Assembly (NCBI GenBank): GCA_002438075.1
Contig: DJSQ01000003.1
Location: 2,552-8,797, forward strand
Source of the DNA: Clostridiales bacterium UBA6330
GTDB lineage: Bacteria > Bacillota > Clostridia > Oscillospirales > CAG-272
Direction of reading: 5' to 3'
Length of the DNA stretch: 6,246 nucleotides
In this document: positions 1-4,435 of the stretch, piece by piece
Layout of the letters: each line of letters begins with the position of its first letter
Numbering within the stretch: position 1 is the stretch's first letter
The notes under the pieces: model-generated
What the model saw: the letters and a program-made list of their open reading frames with translations, nothing else
Database searches by the model: none
Told to the model about the DNA's origin: nothing
Made by a program: the position numbers and the translations under genes

Positions 1-15
1 TCAAAGAAAAAGCGT

Positions 16-36
16 TAAAAAGATTTGTACTTTTTA
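16..36 (-). terminator. Possible weak terminator after the permease gene
   Basis: A perfect 7-bp inverted repeat (TAAAAAG and CTTTTTA around a 7-base loop) lies about 27 bases past the stop of the minus-strand permease gene. On the minus strand it is followed three bases later by a short T tract. The stem is almost entirely A/T, so it would be weak. I list it only because the operon needs an end near here and no better hairpin is visible. Confidence 0.2.
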
Positions 37-62
37 GGGAAATATGCCCTTCGTCTCCTGAC

Positions 63-932
63 TTAATTTCCCCCGCCGACCCATGCGCCGAGTGGTGTGA
101 GGTCGGTCAGAAGCCCGCAAAGAAGCCCGATGGCAAACAACAGCACCGTCACCCGCACGGAATCCCGAACGGGACGGTTGTTGCGGAACAGCACGGGAAG
201 TCCCACCCCCGCGTTGACCAGCAAACCCGAAAGCATCGCCCCAACGCTGATGACATCGGACAAATACAGCTCGGTCAACACTACCGAGGACGCACAGTTG
301 GGAATCAGCCCCACCAGCGCCGCCAGCAGGTTGCCGAGAATCGGACGGTCCAGAACCAGCGCCGCAATCCGCTCCTCGCCGATGAAGTAAATCAGCGTGT
401 TCAGCGCAAAGCTGATGACCAGCAGAAAGCCCGTGATTTTCAGCGTGTGCTTCAAAGCCGACAGTGCGAAGTGGTCCTCGCAATGGCAGTGCTCCCGCTC
501 GCAGATGTCCTCAATGTGGGAGTGCTCCTCCCCTCTGCGGAACAGGCGGCAGACCGCATCCACCGCAAAGCCCGCCGCAATGCCACAGACCACCTTCACG
601 GCAAGAAAGCGGAAGAGGAAGCCCGCCGAAACCCCGTGCGAAATCAGAACAGGCAGCATCTCGTCCGAGGTCGCAAGCCAGACTGCCAGAAGCGTCCCGA
701 CCGTCACAACCCGCCCCGCGTACAGCCCCGCCGCAGCAGCGGAAAAGCCGCATTGCGGAACGATTCCGAGCAAGCCGCCGATAAGCGGTCCGACCCGCCC
801 CGAGCGACCGAGCAAACGCCCCGTTGCGTCCCCCGAGCGGTGCTCCAGATATTCCATCAGCAGATAGGTCAGAAACAGGAACGGCAACAGCTTCGCCGTA
901 TCAATCAGGGTATCGAGAATTACATCAACCAA
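63..932 (-). CDS. Putative 10-TM heavy-metal exporter (PF11449/ArsP_2-like, 'putative manganese/arsenic transporter')
   Basis: The product is a 289-residue integral membrane protein, probably a metal or metalloid permease of the PF11449 type; the true substrate in this family is uncertain (annotations range from arsenic to manganese). Two homologous halves can be seen. Each has a hydrophobic segment with a G-[IL]-[IV]-P-[QN]-C motif (P59-Q60-C61 and P211-N212-C213), then a [VI]-x-[VI]-G turn and an LPVL segment (around 93-96 and 245-248). The N-terminus carries the LPFLFLTYLLMEYLEH stretch (16-31). Between the halves is a hydrophilic loop (about 132-162) rich in His, Cys and acidic residues: EEHSH at 135-139 and H148, C149, H150, C151, H154. 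This looks like a metal-binding loop. The start is TTG at 932, chosen because GGAGGG lies 8 bases upstream and no in-frame ATG is better placed. The frame overlaps the upstream regulator gene by 8 bases, which suggests translational coupling. Family assignment is from recognised sequence pattern, not a search. Confidence 0.82.
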   Translation of the reverse strand: MVDVILDTLIDTAKLLPFLFLTYLLMEYLEHRSGDATGRLLGRSGRVGPLIGGLLGIVPQCGFSAAAAGLYAGRVVTVGTLLAVWLATSDEMLPVLISHGVSAGFLFRFLAVKVVCGIAAGFAVDAVCRLFRRGEEHSHIEDICEREHCHCEDHFALSALKHTLKITGFLLVISFALNTLIYFIGEERIAALVLDRPILGNLLAALVGLIPNCASSVVLTELYLSDVISVGAMLSGLLVNAGVGLPVLFRNNRPVRDSVRVTVLLFAIGLLCGLLTDLTPLGAWVGGGN

Positions 933-1353
933 GCCGTTTTCCCTCCGTTTTTTTCAGGCATTTGCGGCAGATGCCGTACAGAACCGACTGCCCGCAGTCG
1001 ATTGCAAAGCCGTGCTCCGCCATCAAATGACGCGCAAAGACCACCGAATCGCCGCAATCCAGATGCTCCAGCCTGCCGCAACGCAGACATTTCGCATGGA
1101 AGCAGTCGCGGCAGGAGCAGGAACCGCCGATATATTGGTAGACCGAGCACCCGCGCTCCTCGTTGCGGAATTTCCGAACCGTCTCCTCATCGCAAAGCGC
1201 GGAAAGCTGACGGTAAAGACTGCTTTTCCCGAGATTCGCGTCCCCGTTGACCGAGAGGCAAAGCTCCTCCACGGTAAACTGACAGTCGGGATGCGCGGCA
1301 AGAAAGGAAACGAGCCGCCGCCTGCCCGCGGTCTGATAATTTTTACGGTCCAA
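925..1353 (-). CDS. Fur-family metal-responsive transcriptional regulator
   Basis: The 142-residue product fits the length and layout of Fur/Zur/PerR regulators. The N-terminal winged helix spans about residues 8-75, with the recognition region around GKSSLYRQLSAL (42-53). The C-terminal dimerisation domain follows, ending in HGFAID...LYGICRKC (114-132). The two structural-zinc CxxC pairs are present (C89/C92 and C129/C132). The region just before the first pair, where many Fur proteins carry a His run, instead holds C79, C81, C84 and H86, so this copy is unusually Cys-rich. The start is TTG at 1353, because a strong Shine-Dalgarno site (GGGAGGAGGG) sits 6 bases upstream. A longer frame from GTG at 1398 has no such site and begins within about 20 bases of the predicted transcription start. 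The regulator is the first gene of an operon with the metal permease, so it most likely controls that permease and itself. Which metal it senses cannot be told. Confidence 0.88.
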   Translation of the reverse strand: MDRKNYQTAGRRRLVSFLAAHPDCQFTVEELCLSVNGDANLGKSSLYRQLSALCDEETVRKFRNEERGCSVYQYIGGSCSCRDCFHAKCLRCGRLEHLDCGDSVVFARHLMAEHGFAIDCGQSVLYGICRKCLKKTEGKRLG

Positions 1354-1359
1354 GAGACT

Positions 1360-1369
1360 CCCTCCTCCC
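1360..1369 (-). promoter_or_regulatory. Shine-Dalgarno site fixing the TTG start of the Fur-family gene
   Basis: GGGAGGAGGG on the minus strand ends 6 bases before TTG at 1353. It is the strongest Shine-Dalgarno match near this gene and decides the start codon over the upstream in-frame GTG at 1398. Confidence 0.8.
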
Positions 1370-1401
1370 GCGCGCCGCGCAAGACAGCGCAAGACCACGC
1401 A

Positions 1402-1424
1402 AATATGAGAACCATTCTCATATT
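1402..1424 (-). promoter_or_regulatory. Fur-box-like operator overlapping the -10 box
   Basis: A perfect inverted repeat has 10-base arms AATATGAGAA and TTCTCATATT around a 3-base centre (CCA). Its 15-base core TGAGAACCATTCTCA (1406-1420) matches the 7-1-7 form of Fur/Zur/PerR boxes with one arm mismatch. It overlaps three bases of the -10 hexamer and covers the predicted transcription start at about 1415, so bound protein should block transcription. It lies about 50 bases upstream of the regulator's start codon. The natural ligand is the regulator encoded next to it, which implies negative autoregulation of the operon; that last step is inference. Confidence 0.8.
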
Positions 1425-1449
1425 ATACCCCAAAAAAGAGATTTGTCAA
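1422..1449 (-). promoter_or_regulatory. Consensus sigma-A promoter of the regulator-permease operon
   Basis: On the minus strand TTGACA (1444-1449) and TATAAT (1422-1427) are both exact consensus hexamers, 16 bases apart. Predicted transcription start is near 1415, giving a leader of about 60 bases before the TTG at 1353. A promoter this strong fits a unit normally held down by a repressor, in keeping with the operator on its -10 box. Confidence 0.85.
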
Positions 1450-1520
1450 GGGGTTTTGCAAAAATAAACGGAAGAAAAGCGGAAAAAATCGCGTTCGGGA
1501 CAAAAAATTGCGAAAAAGGC

Positions 1521-1549
1521 TTGACAAAAGCGAAAAAAAGTAGTATACT
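1521..1549 (+). promoter_or_regulatory. Strong promoter of the tRNA-Ser gene
   Basis: TTGACA (1521-1526) and TATACT (1544-1549) are 17 bases apart, the ideal spacing, with one mismatch in the -10. Transcription should begin around 1556, leaving only about 8 bases before the mature tRNA 5' end at 1564. A-tracts immediately upstream (1502-1507, 1513-1517) could act as an UP element. This high-strength layout is typical of stable-RNA genes. Confidence 0.85.
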
Positions 1550-1563
1550 ATATCAGTCGGCAT

Positions 1564-1656
1564 GGAGAGATGGCTGAGCTGGTCTAAGGCGCACGACTGG
1601 AAATCGTGTGTTCGGCTAATAACCGACCGAGGGTTCGAATCCCTCTCTCTCCGCCA
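1564..1656 (+). tRNA. tRNA-Ser (anticodon GGA)
   Basis: This is a class II tRNA with all arms visible. The acceptor stem is GGAGAGA (1564-1570) with TCTCTCC (1646-1652), followed by discriminator G1653 and an encoded CCA (1654-1656). The anticodon stem is CACGA/TCGTG (1592-1596 and 1604-1608) with anticodon GGA at 1599-1601, which reads UCC and UCU serine codons. The long variable arm has TCGG/CCGA (1612-1615 and 1623-1626), as expected for serine. The T arm is GAGGG/CCCTC around TTCGAAT (1629-1645), and the D loop contains the GG doublet. The gene has its own promoter and terminator, so it is a single-tRNA unit. Confidence 0.97.
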
Positions 1657-1657
1657 C

Positions 1658-1698
1658 AAAAACAGGCAATCAGGAGCAGTCCGATTGCCTGTTTTTTT
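1658..1698 (+). terminator. Intrinsic terminator of the tRNA-Ser transcript
   Basis: A perfect 14-bp stem (1658-1671 pairing with 1683-1696; G/C-containing core ACAGGCAATC with GATTGCCTGT) is followed by a run of seven T residues (1692-1698) that overlaps the end of the stem. It begins one base after the encoded CCA. The 11-base apical region can form an extra GGA/TCC pairing. Confidence 0.92.
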
Positions 1699-1741
1699 CA
1701 AAATTTAAGGTGTATATCGGCAAGAAAAAGGAGAAATTTCG

Positions 1742-3262
1742 ATGAAACGGCTTTCACGCAGGATCGGTCTGCTTCAAATTGCGGGAATCGCGTTTCTCGC
1801 GCTTTTGATGTTCCTTCTTCACGGTTGCGCAAAGGTCGAAGCGCCGACTGCTCCCTACACGCCCGAATATTCCCTCTCCTCCTGCGAGGTCACATTGACG
1901 GACAAAAGCGGAGAGAATGAAATCGCATTGGACAGAAGCTATGACACGGGGGAATTTATCATTCGGTTTGGAAGCGATGTCACGAATGCCGCGGTATGCG
2001 ACCGTCTGATTGACAATCTGACCGAGATATATGCCCTCGCCGAAAATGCCGCGCTTCTGCATGAAACGCCAACGCTCATTGTCAGCGACAGCCTGATTTC
2101 CGATTTTTGGGAGGATGCCTCCCTCGGCTTCTGTGTTTCCGTCCCGCCGTTCACTCCGAAGGAGGAAGCCCTTGCTTGGCTTCTGACTTCCCAAAACAGG
2201 GACTCGGAGCTGCCGTTTGGGGTCTATGCGGGCATTGCCGCCCATTTGTCGGGGTCAAGCCTTGAAAACGGGCTGCTCCTGTCGGGGATTCCGAACAACC
2301 TTTGCTATACCGAATTGCAATTTCCGCTCTACGGGAGCGGTACGCCCGAAAAGGGGCGCAGATACGCTTGGCGCTTTTCGGGGCAATTGGTAAGCGACCT
2401 TCTCGCAAGCGGAAAGGACTATGCGAACATTTTGGAGATGAGCGGGACCGACCTGAACGCGTTTCTCTCGGACCGATACGGAGTCACCCTGCCGAATTAC
2501 ACCTTTGAGCCCTATTCCAAAAAATTCGAGTACCGCGTCCGACAGGGGTGCTTTACCTATTATATCAATCGGGAATACACCGACCTGATTCTGCCGTCCG
2601 ATGTGTTTTCCACCTCCTATCCGCAGCTTTCGGACTGGCTGAAGGACAACCGACAGACCACCGATGAAAGCAACCGTCTTTTCCGCATTGGTGATATGTA
2701 CGACATCACGGTTTATCTGGAGGACGGACTGCTTTCCACAGGCATTTCGGGTGCCGCGTTCGGCAACACCGTCACGCTTTACTCCGTCGGCTCCTTTTCG
2801 CATGAATACCTTCACCACATTCTTTACTACCTCGGCAAAAGCGGAAACGCCCGCGAGGTCATTCCCGAATTGCACGCGAACAGCTCCGAATATTCGAGAG
2901 CCATGTGGTACTATCTGTTCTCGGGAAACGCCAAGCACTTTCCCTACAATGCGGAGGTCAACGAAAAAGAGACCTATCTGTCCGCCATGGAGCTGTACCG
3001 TCAATACAGCGCGGAAGCACCGACTGCCGATAACTTTGATTTTTGGGCATATGCCGACTGCTTCTCCGCGATTCACACCCACAAAGGGGAAACCTTTATC
3101 AGCCGCCTGCAATCGGACAGCTTGGCATTTTACACGGCGCGGGTATACGGCGGCAACGCTATTTGGGCATTGAACACCGACACCTCCGTGCTGATTCAAG
3201 GCAAAACCTACGCCGAAATTGCGGACGAATGGTACGAATATATCAAAGCCTTTCAGCAGTAA
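1742..3262 (+). CDS. Predicted lipoprotein with HEXXH zinc-metallopeptidase motif
   Basis: The product has 506 residues. It starts with a lipoprotein signal peptide: basic residues K2, R3, R6, R7, a hydrophobic core from about 8 to 26, then the lipobox LHGC with C29 as the likely lipidated cysteine. The mature part is soluble and would sit on the outer face of the membrane. It contains HEYLH at 354-358 (zinc ligands H354 and H358, catalytic E355), preceded by a hydrophobic strand-like stretch VTLYSVGSFS and followed by PELHANSSEY (375-384). There E376 or E383 could be the third zinc ligand, as in gluzincin-type peptidases. I do not recognise a named family; the peptidase call is an inference from the motif and its setting. 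The ATG at 1742 is supported by GGAG 8 bases upstream. No convincing promoter lies in the 43 bases between the tRNA terminator and this gene, so its transcription source is unclear. It ends in its own terminator and is not in an operon with the next gene. Confidence 0.85.
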   Translation: MKRLSRRIGLLQIAGIAFLALLMFLLHGCAKVEAPTAPYTPEYSLSSCEVTLTDKSGENEIALDRSYDTGEFIIRFGSDVTNAAVCDRLIDNLTEIYALAENAALLHETPTLIVSDSLISDFWEDASLGFCVSVPPFTPKEEALAWLLTSQNRDSELPFGVYAGIAAHLSGSSLENGLLLSGIPNNLCYTELQFPLYGSGTPEKGRRYAWRFSGQLVSDLLASGKDYANILEMSGTDLNAFLSDRYGVTLPNYTFEPYSKKFEYRVRQGCFTYYINREYTDLILPSDVFSTSYPQLSDWLKDNRQTTDESNRLFRIGDMYDITVYLEDGLLSTGISGAAFGNTVTLYSVGSFSHEYLHHILYYLGKSGNAREVIPELHANSSEYSRAMWYYLFSGNAKHFPYNAEVNEKETYLSAMELYRQYSAEAPTADNFDFWAYADCFSAIHTHKGETFISRLQSDSLAFYTARVYGGNAIWALNTDTSVLIQGKTYAEIADEWYEYIKAFQQ

Positions 3263-3280
3263 CGGCATCGTTCCACTTCA

Positions 3281-3313
3281 ACAGGCAACCGGGCATCCGC
3301 TCGGTTGCTTTTT
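3281..3313 (+). terminator. Intrinsic terminator of the lipoprotein gene
   Basis: A 7-bp G/C-rich stem GCAACCG (3285-3291) and CGGTTGC (3302-3308) encloses a 10-base loop and is followed by five T residues (3309-3313). It starts about 20 bases after the TAA stop and separates this gene from the SGNH hydrolase gene downstream. Confidence 0.85.
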
Positions 3314-3403
3314 GTTCCGCAGGAATATTTTCCCCGTCTCCGTTCCACACTATGGAAATCCCCTGTTTTCTCTCAGAATTCACAATCTTTTCTTCAATCC
3401 CTC

Positions 3404-3432
3404 TCGGCATCATCACGAATAGCCGATATAAT
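3404..3432 (+). promoter_or_regulatory. Predicted promoter of the SGNH hydrolase gene
   Basis: An exact TATAAT (3427-3432) lies 17 bases after TCGGCA (3404-3409), a four-of-six match to the -35 consensus. Transcription would begin near 3439, about 50 bases before the ATG. The -10 is convincing; the -35 is only fair. In the 90 bases between the upstream terminator and this promoter I see nothing else that I can support. Confidence 0.6.
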
Positions 3433-3446
3433 AGTATCGAATACTA
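3432..3446 (+). promoter_or_regulatory. Palindrome at the predicted transcription start (possible operator)
   Basis: TAGTATCGAATACTA has perfect 6-base arms around a 3-base centre. It begins on the last base of the -10 hexamer and is centred on the predicted start of transcription, the usual place for a repressor site. No regulator gene is adjacent, so the binding protein is unknown, and a chance A/T-rich palindrome cannot be excluded. Confidence 0.35.
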
Positions 3447-3491
3447 CATAACACGGCATGATATACCTCGTGATACAGGAGGACAGCAGAA

Positions 3492-4172
3492 ATGAGCAAG
3501 CAAAAGAAAGCGATTGTGTGGGGAGATTCCGTTGCGCGCGGCGTGATTTATGACGCGGCGCGCGACCGTTACCGTCTCTCGCCCTGCCCTGCGGCGGAAT
3601 TGATTGCAGAGGCGCGCGGGATGGAGATTACCAACCGTTCGCGCATGGGCATGACCTCGGCACAGGGGGTGGCGATGGTGGAGCGCGACCTCTCCTCGGG
3701 AATGCGCGCGGACTATGCCATTCTGGAGTTCGGCGGGAACGACTGCGATTTTGATTGGCAGGCGGTGAGCGCCTCGCCCGATGACGTCCATCTGCCGCGC
3801 ACCGATGCGGCGCTTTACCGCGACAATCTCTGCCGCATGATTGACGATGTCCGCGCGGCGGGGATGGAGCCGGTTCTGGTCAACCTGCCGCCGATTGACG
3901 GGGAGCATTACCTGCGTTTCATCACGCGCAAGGGGTTATCCGAGAAAAACATTCTGAAGTGGCTCGGCTCTCCCCAGCACATCTACCGCTTTCAGGAGCG
4001 CTACTCGATGATTGTCTCCCGTGTTGCGCGGGAATGCAAATGCCGTCTGTTTGACATCCGCTCCGCGTTTCTCGGTGTTTGGGACACGGTCTCCCTCCTC
4101 TGCTCCGATGGCATTCACCCGACCGAGGAGGGGCAGCGCCTGATCGGGCAGGCGATTCTGACGGGGTGCTGA
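3492..4172 (+). CDS. SGNH/GDSL-family hydrolase, cytosolic
   Basis: The 226-residue product carries the four conserved blocks of SGNH hydrolases in order: GDS with nucleophile S13 (11-13), the block II glycine G53, the block III GGND with N83 (81-84), and the block V D-x-x-H with D206 and H209 in DGIHPT (206-211). S13, D206 and H209 form the predicted catalytic triad, while G53 and N83 would help form the oxyanion hole. Such enzymes cleave ester bonds in lipids, acyl-thioesters or acetylated sugars; the substrate here cannot be told. There is no signal peptide or membrane segment, so it should act in the cytoplasm. The start has a strong AGGAGG site 9 bases upstream. The gene stands alone with its own promoter. 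Its sequence is visibly rich in GCGC steps compared with the lipoprotein gene before it, which may reflect codon preference or a different history. Confidence 0.88.
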   Translation: MSKQKKAIVWGDSVARGVIYDAARDRYRLSPCPAAELIAEARGMEITNRSRMGMTSAQGVAMVERDLSSGMRADYAILEFGGNDCDFDWQAVSASPDDVHLPRTDAALYRDNLCRMIDDVRAAGMEPVLVNLPPIDGEHYLRFITRKGLSEKNILKWLGSPQHIYRFQERYSMIVSRVARECKCRLFDIRSAFLGVWDTVSLLCSDGIHPTEEGQRLIGQAILTGC

Positions 4173-4217
4173 AAGGGAAACGCACTATGTTCGCGCCTGT
4201 CAATGCCTGCGTTGAAG

Positions 4218-4330
4218 GTTTTTGAAGAGGCTTGGGGAGACTTTTTGAAAAAAGTCTCCCCAAACGCGTCCCTCTCCGCCTTCTAAATTTATGAATTTTC
4301 CGTAACCTTTTCAAAAGGCTCTTGAAAAAC
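4218..4330. repeat. Nested palindromic intergenic element
   Basis: An inner hairpin has perfect 15-base arms, TTGGGGAGACTTTTT (4232-4246) and its exact complement (4249-4263), separated by only two bases. Directly outside its left arm is GTTTTTGAAGAGGC (4218-4231), which pairs at 12 of 14 positions with GGCTCTTGAAAAAC (4317-4330). The right outer arm is displaced from the inner hairpin by 53 bases, and that stretch contains another small palindrome (CCTTTT, C, AAAAGG at 4306-4318). No T run follows the inner hairpin on the plus strand, so it is not a standard terminator. Its form recalls REP/MITE-type palindromic repeats seen between genes in Clostridia, but only one copy is in the window, so repetitiveness is inference. 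Confidence 0.6.
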
Positions 4331-4350
4331 AGGGAAAAAGGGTGTAAAAT
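4322..4350 (+). promoter_or_regulatory. Predicted promoter of pckG
   Basis: TTGAAA (4322-4327) and TAAAAT (4345-4350) are each one mismatch from consensus and are 17 bases apart. Transcription would begin near 4357, giving a leader of about 79 bases. The -35 box lies inside the right outer arm of the palindromic element. A second -10-like TATACT at 4352-4357 has no -35 at a usable distance. Confidence 0.6.
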
Positions 4351-4358
4351 ATATACTG

Positions 4359-4388
4359 GGTGACGATTGGAACGACAAAAATCGTCCC
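4359..4388 (+). other. Hairpin at the 5' end of the pckG leader
   Basis: GACGAT (4362-4367) pairs with ATCGTC (4381-4386). The stem can be extended at both ends, inward by T4368-A4380 and outward by GG with CC after one bulged T. It lies at the very start of the predicted transcript, where it could stabilise the mRNA. It does not match a riboswitch class that I recognise, and no terminator follows it in the leader. Confidence 0.4.
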
Positions 4389-4420
4389 TGATTGACAATG
4401 TTTTAACAAAATCAAGATAT

Positions 4421-4427
4421 AAAGGAG
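4421..4427 (+). promoter_or_regulatory. Shine-Dalgarno site fixing the pckG start
   Basis: AAAGGAG ends 8 bases before ATG at 4436. The open frame extends 23 codons further upstream to an ATG at 4367, but that ATG sits in the predicted leader hairpin, has no Shine-Dalgarno site, and would add residues unlike the family's N-terminus. The start at 4436 is therefore preferred. Confidence 0.85.
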
Positions 4428-4435
4428 AAACAATC

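Noticed and set aside
447..1250. Long plus-strand open frame opposite the permease and regulator genes
   Set aside because: It is Arg/Pro-rich with no domain pattern, lies antisense to two well-supported genes and reflects their G/C-rich codon composition.
1423..1701. Minus-strand open frame containing RRERDSNPR...SCALDQLSHLS
   Set aside because: It is the antisense translation of the tRNA-Ser gene, a frequent false protein in annotations. It has no Shine-Dalgarno site of its own and runs through two promoters and a tRNA.
2255..3268. 337-residue minus-strand open frame opposite the lipoprotein gene
   Set aside because: It overlaps the lipoprotein reading frame almost fully, lacks a recognisable domain, and the plus-strand gene has a proper Shine-Dalgarno site, signal peptide and terminator.
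1661..3288. Shared AACAGGCAA start of the two terminators (1661 and 3280) as a repeat
   Set aside because: The match is only 9 bases, within G/C stem sequence typical of intrinsic terminators, and the rest of the hairpins differ.
3343..3357. TTCCA/TGGAA inverted repeat upstream of the SGNH promoter
   Set aside because: Arms of five bases about 60 bases above the -35 are expected by chance, and nothing else supports a site there.
4232..4263. Inner 15-bp hairpin as a rho-independent terminator for the SGNH gene
   Set aside because: On the plus strand the stem is followed by a C/G-containing sequence rather than a T run; the T run lies inside the stem itself.
4392..4423. TTGACA followed by TATAAA as an alternative pckG promoter
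   Set aside because: The spacing is 20 bases, and a transcript starting there would begin at or past the Shine-Dalgarno site.
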